Assembly (NCBI GenBank): GCA_030052355.1
Contig: JASIGS010000063.1
Location: 1-9,860, forward strand
Source: Streptosporangiaceae bacterium
GTDB taxonomy: Bacteria > Actinomycetota > Actinomycetes > Streptosporangiales > Streptosporangiaceae
Direction: 5' to 3'
Length of the DNA: 9,860 nucleotides
The position numbers were made by a program, and so were the translations under genes. Under the pieces are notes generated by a model, which did not search any database, was not told where the DNA came from, and saw only the letters and a program-made list of their open reading frames with translations. Of the stretch, positions 1-6,487 are shown piece by piece. How positions within the stretch are numbered: position 1 is the first letter of the stretch; every line of letters starts with the position of its first letter.

Positions 1-381
1 TGCGGTTTCCATCTCTGCTGCATTAAGGCAGCGAGAGGCGATTTATCCCGGGCGGGCTATTGGTAGCGGAACCAGGCCCGCCAGCCGTCCGAGAATCGGC
101 CCACGAAGAGCACGCCATGGCTGAGATCTGCGCTGGGCTTCTCAAGCGGGAACAATATCCGCACGATCCAGGTCCGGCCACCCACCGTGGTATTACACAC
201 GCCGAATGGAATAGAGCCAAGAGCTGTGGATCTGCGTCGCGGCAGTGGCTTGCAGGATTCGGAACCCCCCGATGCGGATATGGGAGTGTCACGGCTGGAC
301 GCTCGTGCAGACTCCCTGACACTAGGGCCTGGCAGCGCGGCGCACGCCAGAGTGCTTTGTCCCGCGCCGGGAGCCGGTTTC
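1..381. other. Gene-poor region downstream of qcrB with stem-loops
   Basis: I see no convincing gene, tRNA or mobile element here. The open frames look like shadows, except for a minus-strand stretch at 60-215 ending in TAG at 57-59, which has a more protein-like composition but no good start codon. The region can form several stem-loops: 13-37 (GCTGC/GCAGC plus CTCT/AGAG, one bulged base), 51-82 (GGCGGGC/GCCCGCC plus inner TGGT/ACCA), 285-323 (AGTGTCA/TGACACT with a nested inner helix) and 329-350 (CTGGC/GCCAG plus GCG/CGC). No T-rich tract follows any of them. The two nearest qcrB may end the ctaE-qcrCAB transcript. Confidence 0.5.
285..350 (-). terminator. Possible terminator of the ctaE-qcrCAB operon (two stem-loops)
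   Basis: Two inverted repeats lie 32 and 59 nt beyond the qcrB stop codon. The first met by the transcript is 329-350, CTGGC/GCCAG with an inner GCG/CGC and loop CGG. The second is 285-323, a 7-bp stem AGTGTCA/TGACACT enclosing a smaller imperfect helix (CTG/CAG, AC/GT). Neither is followed by a run of T on the minus strand. Actinobacterial terminators often lack a U-tract, so a role as a terminator or an mRNA 3' end is possible but unproven. Confidence 0.3.
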
Positions 382-2103
382 CTATTCTGACTCGTCCTTT
401 GGGTGCGCCGCGGTGCCGCCGCGGGCCTGCGTGTCGGGCGGAACCGCCTGACTGGCAGTAGCGCGCGGGGCCGCGGCATCACCGCGGCCATCGTGGCCGT
501 TGCCTTCGATGGCGGCGTGGCCATCGCCATGGCCGTTGGCATGCGGCCTGGGCATCGGCACGCTCTCGGTGACGACGTTGTAGAGCCTCTCCCGTACCTT
601 GCCGAGCCTGCCGCGCATGCCCGGTGGCGGGACCTCGCCCTCGGCTGCCACCAGAGCTGGCAGCGGCGGGGCCTCGGTCCGGGAGGTGAGTACGGCCAGC
701 GCCTCTTCGTCGACCGGCCTGGTCTCCTCGATGAACTCGCCGCCGGGCAGCTGCCTGATGATGCCGGTCTCCACGCCGTGCTCCAGCAGGTGCCTGTCCT
801 TGCGCTGCAAGGCCAGGCAGATTCGCTTGGTGATGATGTAGGCGAGAATCGGCGCGACTAGCCACGCGATCCGGGCTATCCAGGTCGTCAGGTAAAGCGA
901 GATGTCCAGGTGGTCGGCGATGATGTCGTTGGCGCCTTCGGCCCACAGGACGCCGTAGAAGGTGATCATCGCGATACCCAGGGCGGTCCTGGTAGGCGCG
1001 TTCCTTGGCCGGTCGTTCAGGTGGTGCTCGCGTCTATCGCCGGTGATCCACTGCTCAAGGAACGGCCAGATGGCGGCTCCGCCGAACACGATTCCCAGCG
1101 GCAGCAACGCGGGCACGAACACATTGAAGGCAAATGTATGCCCGAAGAAGACCCACTGCCAGGCCGGGAACATGCGCAATGCGCCTTCGAGCGCGCCCAT
1201 GTAGAAGTCCGGCTGGGAGTCGGCTGACATGGCGACCGGGTTGTACGGCCCGTACAGCCAGATCGGGTTGATCTGCGTGAACGTCGCGGCCAGCGCCAGC
1301 GCGGCGAAGGTGAAGAAGAAGAACGCGCCGGTCTTGGCCATGAAGTACGGGTACATGGGCGCGCCGACGACGTTCTGGTTCGTCCGCCCCTTGCCCGGCA
1401 TCTGGGTGTGCTTCTGATGGAACATGATGAACAGGTGGGCGGTCACCAGCGCCAGGATGAGGCCGGGGATCACCAGCACGTGCAGGATGTACAGCCGCGG
1501 GATGATCTCGGTCCCTGGGAACGGCCCGCCGAACAGGAAGAACGCCAGGTAGGTGCCGACGATCGGGAACGACTGCAGGATCCCCTCGGTGATCCGCAGG
1601 CCGGCTCCGGACAGCAGGTCGTCGGGCAGCGAGTAGCCGAACAGGCCCTCGAACATGCCGAGGGTGAACAGGATGATCCCGATCAGCCAGTTGATCTCAC
1701 GCGGCTTGCGGTAGGCACCGGTGAAGAAAATCCGGATCATGTGCGCCATGATCGCGGCCATGAACAGGTCGGCGGCCCAGTGGTGGATCTGCCGGATCAG
1801 CAAACCCCCGCGCACGTCAAAGCTGATGTTGAGGGTGGACTCGTAGGCCTCGCTCATCTTCACCCCGCGCAGCGGGATGTAGGAGCCGTGGTAGACCACC
1901 TGAGTCATGCTGGGCTGGAACCACAGGGTCAGGAACGTCCCGGTGAGCAGCAGGATGATGAACGAGTAGAGGATGATCTCCCCGAGCAGGAACGACCAGT
2001 GGTCGGGGAACACCTTGCGCAACAGGACGCGGACACCGCGGGCGCCGTGGAACCTGTCGTCCAGCCACCCGCCGACGCCGTCGAGCGCCCTGTCGACGCT
2101 CAT
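382..2103 (-). CDS. qcrB: Cytochrome bc complex cytochrome b subunit (QcrB)
   Basis: This 573-aa integral membrane protein is the di-haem cytochrome b of the menaquinol:cytochrome c reductase (complex III), which in actinobacteria joins the aa3 oxidase in a bcc-aa3 supercomplex. Two His pairs for haem binding are visible: H107/H121 after RQI, and H208/H223 in the fourth core helix, the second pair 15 apart as in b6-type proteins. The quinol-oxidation motif reads PDFY (298-301), the usual actinobacterial form of PEWY. About eight or nine hydrophobic helices run from residue 37 to about 427. A hydrophilic tail of roughly 145 residues follows, with a Gly/His-rich patch at about 521-540. The ATG at 2103 was chosen because it overlaps the qcrA stop (ATGA) and has GGGAG at 2109-2113, 5 nt upstream. 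A longer in-frame start at 2265 would lie deep inside qcrA and is rejected. Confidence 0.97.
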   Translation of the reverse strand: MSVDRALDGVGGWLDDRFHGARGVRVLLRKVFPDHWSFLLGEIILYSFIILLLTGTFLTLWFQPSMTQVVYHGSYIPLRGVKMSEAYESTLNISFDVRGGLLIRQIHHWAADLFMAAIMAHMIRIFFTGAYRKPREINWLIGIILFTLGMFEGLFGYSLPDDLLSGAGLRITEGILQSFPIVGTYLAFFLFGGPFPGTEIIPRLYILHVLVIPGLILALVTAHLFIMFHQKHTQMPGKGRTNQNVVGAPMYPYFMAKTGAFFFFTFAALALAATFTQINPIWLYGPYNPVAMSADSQPDFYMGALEGALRMFPAWQWVFFGHTFAFNVFVPALLPLGIVFGGAAIWPFLEQWITGDRREHHLNDRPRNAPTRTALGIAMITFYGVLWAEGANDIIADHLDISLYLTTWIARIAWLVAPILAYIITKRICLALQRKDRHLLEHGVETGIIRQLPGGEFIEETRPVDEEALAVLTSRTEAPPLPALVAAEGEVPPPGMRGRLGKVRERLYNVVTESVPMPRPHANGHGDGHAAIEGNGHDGRGDAAAPRATASQAVPPDTQARGGTAAHPKDESE

Positions 2104-3203
2104 GATCGCTCCCAGAAACTCGGTCCGACCGGCTCGTTGAACGGGCCGGTCGCGATGAGGTAACCCTGGGCGTCCACGCCGATCGGAAGCTGCGGCAGGG
2201 CGCGCGTGGCAGGCCCGAAGATGACCCGCGCGCCCTCGGTGGCGAGGAATGTCGACTGATGGCACGGGCAGAGGATGTAGTGCGTGGTCTGCTCGTACAA
2301 GGCGGCCGGGCAGCCCACGTGGGTGCAGATCTTGGAGTACGCGACGATGTTGTCGACCGTCCAGTTCGGGACCGTCAGGTTCGGCTTAGACGGCCCGCCG
2401 GGCCTCGCAGGCGGGCCGAACACCAGCTCGCCTGGTCGCATCTTGATGAGGGAGACCGCGGCCTTGGCCATCGCGTCGTCGTCGTCAAGGTAGCCCTCGG
2501 GACCGACGCTGATGAGCGCGCCGGGGGTGTCGAAATCGGCAGGCGTGATCGGCGTGCCCGTCCCGTAGACCAGCAGCCGCAAGCCCTTGCGCCAGACCGT
2601 GGTGTCCAGGCTTGTGCCCGGCAGCGGGCCGAGGTCACGCAGCAGGAACACCGGCGCGACGGCCAGCGGCACGGTCGCGGCGATCAGCGTGCGCCGGATC
2701 AGCGGCCGCTTGACGAACCCGCTCGCCTCGGCGCCCTCGGTGAACGTCTGCTTGAAGGCCTCGCGGTCCTGCGGATCCGACCGCATCGTGTGCCGCTGCT
2801 CGGTGATCTCGACGTCGGGCATCACGTGCCGCACCCAGATCACCGCGCCGGCGCCCATCAGCAGGAAGACCAGCGACAGACAGCTGCCCAGCGCGAGGTT
2901 CGAGTGCCATACGGTGGTCAGCGAGTGGATGTCGAAGACGGCGTAGGACACCAGGAAGCCGATCCCGGCCAGCATGGCCAGGATGAAGCACGCCGCGACG
3001 AGCCGCTCCGCCTTCTTGGCCCGGTCCGGGTCGTCGGGCTCGGCCGGCAGCTCGCGAACCGGCGGCGGCGCGCCGTCCCCTTGCGGTCCGGGGATCATCT
3101 CCCGGGACGACGCAGGAGACGGGGTGCCGATGACCCGCCGCGGACCCGCGTGGGGCTGCGGGTCGGGGCCGCCGGTCAGCCCGGGGGAGTCCGTGTCACT
3201 CAT
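2100..3203 (-). CDS. qcrA: Cytochrome bc complex Rieske iron-sulfur subunit (QcrA)
   Basis: This 367-aa protein passes electrons from menaquinol at the QcrB Qo site to the QcrC haems through a [2Fe-2S] cluster. Box I (CTHVGC) supplies ligands C293 and H295, box II (CPCHQS) supplies C312 and H315, and C298-C314 would form the stabilising disulfide. It has the actinobacterial architecture: a Pro-rich cytoplasmic N-terminus, membrane helices near 67-90, 101-124 and 172-189, then the Rieske domain. A twin-arginine pair (R170-R171, LIRRTLIAA) directly precedes helix 3, as in Streptomyces coelicolor, where the last helix is Tat-inserted. The ATG at 3203 overlaps the qcrC end by 8 bp and is preceded by GGGAAGAG; an ATG at 3215 (four residues longer) is less favoured. 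Its stop overlaps the qcrB start by 4 bp, which suggests translational coupling. Confidence 0.97.
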   Translation of the reverse strand: MSDTDSPGLTGGPDPQPHAGPRRVIGTPSPASSREMIPGPQGDGAPPPVRELPAEPDDPDRAKKAERLVAACFILAMLAGIGFLVSYAVFDIHSLTTVWHSNLALGSCLSLVFLLMGAGAVIWVRHVMPDVEITEQRHTMRSDPQDREAFKQTFTEGAEASGFVKRPLIRRTLIAATVPLAVAPVFLLRDLGPLPGTSLDTTVWRKGLRLLVYGTGTPITPADFDTPGALISVGPEGYLDDDDAMAKAAVSLIKMRPGELVFGPPARPGGPSKPNLTVPNWTVDNIVAYSKICTHVGCPAALYEQTTHYILCPCHQSTFLATEGARVIFGPATRALPQLPIGVDAQGYLIATGPFNEPVGPSFWERS

Positions 3204-4005
3204 GTCTCTTCCCATGCTTCGCAGTGATCCAGAGGGCTACCAGCACCATGAACAGCAGCAGTCCGAGAAACGCGACGAGGCCCTCGGTGACAGGCCCGAT
3301 GCGGCCCAGGCTGAAGCCGCCCGGGTTGGGCTCCGAGCGCACCTGAGTGACGTAGGCGATGATGTCCCGCTTCTCCTGCGGCGTGATCGTCAGGTCGTTG
3401 AACACCGGCATGGCCTCGGGGCCGGTGAGCATGGCCTCGTAGATCTGGGTCGGAGTCGACTGGGTCAGCGCGGGGGCGAACTTGCCGTCGGTGAGCGCGC
3501 CGCCAGCGCCGTCGAAGTTGTGGCAAGCGGCGCAGTTGGCCTCGAACAGTGTCTGCCCGAGCCCGAGGTCGGCGCCTGCGGTGCTGACCTGCGCGGCTGT
3601 CGGGATCGCCGGGCCACCGCCCAGGGACTGGATATACGCGGCTATCGCGTGCGTCTGGCTCGTGTTCAGTCGGCGCGGCTTGCGTGGGTTCTCCGCGCCG
3701 AGCTCCGCCGCGGGCATGCGGCCGGTGCTGACCTGGAAGTCCACGGCGGCCGCACCGACGCCGATCAGGCTCGGCGCCACTCCAGTCGTACCCTGCGCGA
3801 ACTGCCCGTGGCAGGTGGCGCAGTCCTCGAGGAACAGGTTCCTGCCATCGGCGATCTGACCCTGGTTGGCCGCCGTCGGCGAGGACGCCGACGCGCTGCC
3901 TGCGGTGGTCAGCACGGCGTATCCGGCCCCGATCAGCACGAGGACGAGCCCGACGAGGACATAGGCAGCTGCCGGGTGCCGGCGCCTTGCGGTGATCCAG
4001 CTCAC
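3196..4005 (-). CDS. qcrC: Di-haem cytochrome c subunit of cytochrome bcc complex (QcrC)
   Basis: This 269-aa membrane-anchored protein carries two c-type haems and takes the place of a separate soluble cytochrome c, linking the Rieske centre to the aa3 oxidase. Two haem-attachment motifs are visible, CATCH (62-66) and CAACH (158-162), each followed by a plausible distal Met (M97 in GRMP; M199 in EAMP). An N-terminal hydrophobic helix (about 13-36) and a C-terminal helix (about 241-261) bracket the two cytochrome domains, as in other actinobacterial QcrC. I prefer the GTG start at 4005 because GGGGA (4011-4015) lies 5 nt upstream. A TTG at 4017 would add four residues and cannot be excluded. 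It lies 20 nt after ctaE and overlaps qcrA by 8 bp. Confidence 0.95.
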   Translation of the reverse strand: MSWITARRRHPAAAYVLVGLVLVLIGAGYAVLTTAGSASASSPTAANQGQIADGRNLFLEDCATCHGQFAQGTTGVAPSLIGVGAAAVDFQVSTGRMPAAELGAENPRKPRRLNTSQTHAIAAYIQSLGGGPAIPTAAQVSTAGADLGLGQTLFEANCAACHNFDGAGGALTDGKFAPALTQSTPTQIYEAMLTGPEAMPVFNDLTITPQEKRDIIAYVTQVRSEPNPGGFSLGRIGPVTEGLVAFLGLLLFMVLVALWITAKHGKRHE

Positions 4006-4025
4006 AAGATTCCCCAATGCCCCGG

Positions 4026-4673
4026 TCAGTGGATCAGGTAGATGGTGGTGAACAGCCCGATCCAGACCACGTCAACGAAGTGCCAGTAATAGGACACCAC
4101 GATGGCGCTCGTCTGTTGCTCGAGCGTGAATCTCTTGGCCGCGAAGGTCCTGCCCAGCAAGAACAAGAAGGCTATGAGGCCGCCGGTGACGTGCAGGCCG
4201 TGGAACCCGGTGGTGATAAAGAACACAGAGCCGTAGTTGCTCGACGAGATGGTCACGTGCTGCTTGCGGATCAGGTCCAGGTACTCGTATCCCTGCCCGC
4301 AGATGAAGTACAGGCCCATCAGGAAGGACAGCACGTACCACTCGCGCAGGCCCCACCGCCAGAACTTGTAGAACCTGTCGGAGCGCCGGATCTGGTGACG
4401 CTCGACGGCGAAGACGCCCATCTGGCAGGTCACGCTGGACAGCAGCAGCACGATCGTGTTCGTCGAGGCCAGGGCCAGGTCGAGGTGCGCCTTCGGCCAC
4501 GCCTGACCCATCCCCTTGTCCACCGAGCGGACGGTGAAGTACATGGCGAACAGGGCGGCGAAGAACATCAGCTCGGACGACAGCCAGACGATCGTGCCGA
4601 CGCTGACGAGGTTGGGCCGGCTTGTTGTCCCTCGGGGAGCCGCCTCAGTAGATGCTGTCACCACAGGGGCCAT
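4026..4673 (-). CDS. ctaE: Cytochrome c oxidase subunit III (CtaE), aa3-type
   Basis: This 215-aa protein is subunit III of the aa3 cytochrome c oxidase (complex IV). It has the short, five-helix actinobacterial form, lacking the first two helices of the mitochondrial protein. Recognisable family stretches include [16 protein letters not shown] near the N-terminus, GQGYEY (126-131), [11 protein letters not shown] (155-165) and [11 protein letters not shown] (194-204). It is the first gene of ctaE-qcrC-qcrA-qcrB, which fits the physical bcc-aa3 supercomplex; ctaC and ctaD are not in the window. The ATG at 4673 gives the expected family N-terminus; the longer open frame upstream runs antisense to the receiver gene and is rejected. 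No Shine-Dalgarno sequence precedes it, so the mRNA may be leaderless or weakly led. Compared with the mycobacterial protein there is an extra polar, aromatic stretch around residues 95-106. Confidence 0.97.
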   Translation of the reverse strand: MAPVVTASTEAAPRGTTSRPNLVSVGTIVWLSSELMFFAALFAMYFTVRSVDKGMGQAWPKAHLDLALASTNTIVLLLSSVTCQMGVFAVERHQIRRSDRFYKFWRWGLREWYVLSFLMGLYFICGQGYEYLDLIRKQHVTISSSNYGSVFFITTGFHGLHVTGGLIAFLFLLGRTFAAKRFTLEQQTSAIVVSYYWHFVDVVWIGLFTTIYLIH

Positions 4674-4733
4674 TATTACGACACCGCGTAGGCGTGCGTC
4701 GCCCGACCCCCCAGGTCGGTACCATCCTTTGAC
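4674..4733. promoter_or_regulatory. Divergent promoter region between ctaE and the receiver-like gene
   Basis: Only 60 bp separate two divergent starts, so both promoters must lie here or run into the genes. A perfect 6-bp inverted repeat CCGACC/GGTCGG with a 5-nt spacer occupies 4703-4719. It directly abuts a plus-strand TACCAT (4720-4725) that fits the TAnnnT -10 consensus and ends 8 nt before the ATG at 4734. With no SD sequence there, a leaderless transcript is likely. The -35 region is not recognisable, and no good -10 for ctaE stands out. The inverted repeat is placed where a bound protein could affect both directions. Its role as an operator is inference. Confidence 0.45.
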
Positions 4734-5141
4734 ATGAAGGTTGTCGTGTATAGCCATGATGCCGACACTCGGGACAGAGTGCGCCTGGCGATCGGCCGGC
4801 GGCCGGCCCCGGATGTCCCTGAAGCCGAGGTGGTCGACGTCGCCACCGAGCCCATGCTCTTCCGGCTGCTCGACGCCGGCGGCATCGACGTCATGGTGCT
4901 GGACGGCGAGGCTCAGCCGGCCGGCGGGATGGGCGTCTGCCGTCAGGCCAAGGACGAGATCCATGACTGTCCTCCGGTGCTGCTGATCATCGGCAGGGCC
5001 GACGACGGCTGGCTCGCGACCTGGTCGCGGGCCGACGCGGTGATCAGCCACCCGATCGACCCGGTCGCGCTGGCCCGGGCGCTGGCCGGGCTCATGCGCC
5101 AGCGCGCCGCCGGGCCCGGCGGCGCAGTCGTCAAGGCCTGA
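4734..5141 (+). CDS. Degenerate response-regulator receiver domain protein
   Basis: This 135-aa protein looks like a stand-alone CheY-type receiver with no output domain. The fold is suggested by an alternating pattern: [12 protein letters not shown] (strand 1 and acidic pocket, D9/D11), VMVLDGEA (strand 3, phospho-acceptor position D57), a GMGVCRQAK helix, VLLII (strand 4) and AVISHPIDP (strand 5). The acceptor Asp is kept. However, the conserved Thr/Ser after strand 4 appears to be Gly (about G87), and the invariant Lys of the KP motif is His (H106-P107). Phosphorylation-dependent switching is therefore doubtful, and it may be an atypical receiver. No histidine kinase is nearby. It lies divergent from the ctaE-qcrCAB operon and only 4 nt before trpD, so it is probably co-transcribed with trpD. 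No SD precedes the start; a TACCAT box suggests a leaderless mRNA. The partner and ligand are unknown. Confidence 0.8.
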   Translation: MKVVVYSHDADTRDRVRLAIGRRPAPDVPEAEVVDVATEPMLFRLLDAGGIDVMVLDGEAQPAGGMGVCRQAKDEIHDCPPVLLIIGRADDGWLATWSRADAVISHPIDPVALARALAGLMRQRAAGPGGAVVKA

Positions 5142-5145
5142 GCGA

Positions 5146-6198
5146 ATGAACGCACGCACGAGCTGGCCAGCACTGATCGGCGCGCTGATCCGTGGTGATC
5201 AGCTGACGGCGGACGAGACCGCCTGGGCCATGAACGAGATCATGGAGGGTGCCGCCAGTCCGGCCCAGATCGCGGGCTTCGGCGTCGCGCTGAGGATCAA
5301 GGGCGAGAGCGCGGATGAGGTCAGCGGCCTCGCTCAGGCGATGCTGGATCACGCTGCCCGGATCTCGATACCGGGCCGTACGGTTGACCTGGTCGGGACC
5401 GGCGGAGACGGTGCGAAGACCGTGAACATCTCGACGATGGGAACGCTGGCGGCCGCGGCGGCCGGCGCCCGCATGGTCAAGCACGGGAACCGGGCGGCGT
5501 CCTCTGCGTGCGGCACCGCTGACGTGCTCGAGGCCCTGGGCGTCGTCATCGATCTGCCGCCCGACGCCACCGAACGGCTCGTCGATGAGGTCGGTGCGGC
5601 GTTCCTGTTCGCGCCGTTGTATCACCCCGCGCTCCGGCACGTGATCGTGCCGCGGCGCGAGCTCGGCGTGCCGACCGTCTTCAACGTCCTCGGACCGGTG
5701 GCCAACCCGGCGCACCCGGCCGCCCAGGCCCTGGGAGTGGCCGACCTGCGCATGGGTCCTGTCCTCGCCGGCGTGCTCGCTGGCCGCGGCTGCTCAGCCC
5801 TGGTGTTCCACGGCGACGACGGCCTGGACGAGCTGACCACGACGGCACCCTCGACGGTCTGGGTCGTGCACGAAGGTACGGTCAGCCAGACCAGCTTCGA
5901 CCCGGCCGAACTCGGCATCCCCCGGTCGGAGCCAGCGGACCTCACCGGCGGCGACCCGGCCCACAACGCGGGGGTCGTGACGGCCTTCCTGGCGGGCGCA
6001 CAGGGGCCGGTCCGGGACACGGCGCTGCTCAACGCGGCCGCTGCGCTGGCCGCCGAGGCGGGCGTCGCCTCGCCGGGCGAGCTGACGGCGGCGCTGGCTG
6101 ACGGCTACCGGCGCGCCGCCGACGCGATCGACTCGGGCGCCGCCGCCGACCTGCTCGGGCGCTGGGTGACGGCGAGCAAGAGCCTGTCCGGGCAGTGA
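5146..6198 (+). CDS. trpD: Anthranilate phosphoribosyltransferase (TrpD)
   Basis: This 350-aa enzyme transfers the phosphoribosyl group of PRPP to anthranilate, the second step of tryptophan synthesis from chorismate, in the cytoplasm. Family motifs are intact: GTGGD (84-88) for the PRPP diphosphate, NIST (94-97), KHGNR (112-116), the ADVLEALG segment (125-132), [10 protein letters not shown] (180-189) and the Mg-binding DGLDE (225-229). The usual SGSAD is CGTAD here (C122), a mild change. An N-terminal helical domain (1-70) precedes the alpha/beta domain. It starts 4 nt after the receiver-like gene, with only a weak AAGG upstream, so translation may be coupled. No other trp gene is present, which matches actinobacteria where an orphan trpD sits beside the qcr-cta genes. 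Its stop faces the RAM gene stop across 4 bp. Confidence 0.96.
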   Translation: MNARTSWPALIGALIRGDQLTADETAWAMNEIMEGAASPAQIAGFGVALRIKGESADEVSGLAQAMLDHAARISIPGRTVDLVGTGGDGAKTVNISTMGTLAAAAAGARMVKHGNRAASSACGTADVLEALGVVIDLPPDATERLVDEVGAAFLFAPLYHPALRHVIVPRRELGVPTVFNVLGPVANPAHPAAQALGVADLRMGPVLAGVLAGRGCSALVFHGDDGLDELTTTAPSTVWVVHEGTVSQTSFDPAELGIPRSEPADLTGGDPAHNAGVVTAFLAGAQGPVRDTALLNAAAALAAEAGVASPGELTAALADGYRRAADAIDSGAAADLLGRWVTASKSLSGQ

Positions 6199-6202
6199 GC
6201 GA

Positions 6203-6487
6203 TCACTCCGCGTCGTAGCCGATCGCGAACGCGGCTTCCAGGTCGTGTCGCGAGTAGGTGCGGAACGCGATGTGGGTCTCGGTGTGGGTGACCCCTGGCA
6301 CCTTGTTGACGGTCCCCGGTATGACGTCTCCGAGCTCGTCGTGCCCGCGAACCCGCACAAGCGCGATGATGTCGAACTCGCCGGTGACCGAGTAGACCTC
6401 GCTGACCTGCGGTATCTGCGCGATTGCCTCGGCAGTCTCCGCTATGCGGGCCACGTCGGCCTTGATCAAGACAATTGCGGTGACCAC
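6203..6487 (-). CDS. Stand-alone Lrp/AsnC ligand-binding (RAM) domain protein
   Basis: This 94-aa protein matches the C-terminal ligand-binding (RAM) half of Lrp/AsnC regulators and has no DNA-binding helix-turn-helix. The pattern is clear: a first strand TAIVLIKAD, helix IAETAEAIAQIPQVSEVYSVTGEFD, strand IIALVRV, helix HDELGDVI, then TVNKVPGVTHTETHIAF. Such proteins assemble into dimers or octamers and typically bind amino acids at the interfaces. The GTG at 6487 was chosen because AGAGGAGA lies 3 nt upstream (6491-6498) and the family N-terminus (V/M-V-T-A-I-V) begins there. The start overlaps the end of the upstream exonuclease by 22 bp, so the two are probably one translational unit. It runs toward trpD, with 4 bp between stops. 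Sensing of an amino acid such as tryptophan is only a guess from context. Confidence 0.9.
   Translation of the reverse strand: MVTAIVLIKADVARIAETAEAIAQIPQVSEVYSVTGEFDIIALVRVRGHDELGDVIPGTVNKVPGVTHTETHIAFRTYSRHDLEAAFAIGYDAE

Noticed and set aside
1..100. A tRNA or 6C-type RNA in the hairpins near the left edge
   Set aside because: There is no T-loop or anticodon-arm pattern, and the C-rich twin loops of 6C RNA are missing.
2104..2265. 54-codon N-terminal extension of qcrB
   Set aside because: It lies wholly inside qcrA, has Arg/Pro-rich shadow composition, and the ATG at 2103 has a good ribosome site and an ATGA overlap.
1408..4041. Long plus-strand open frames (251, 322 and 355 codons) opposite qcrB, qcrA and qcrC
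   Set aside because: They are rich in Arg, Gly, Asp, Gln and His with no domain pattern, as expected from the antisense of GC-rich genes. The minus-strand frames are unmistakable respiratory subunits.
4674..5159. Long upstream extension of ctaE
   Set aside because: It runs antisense to the receiver gene, and the family N-terminus begins at the ATG at 4673.
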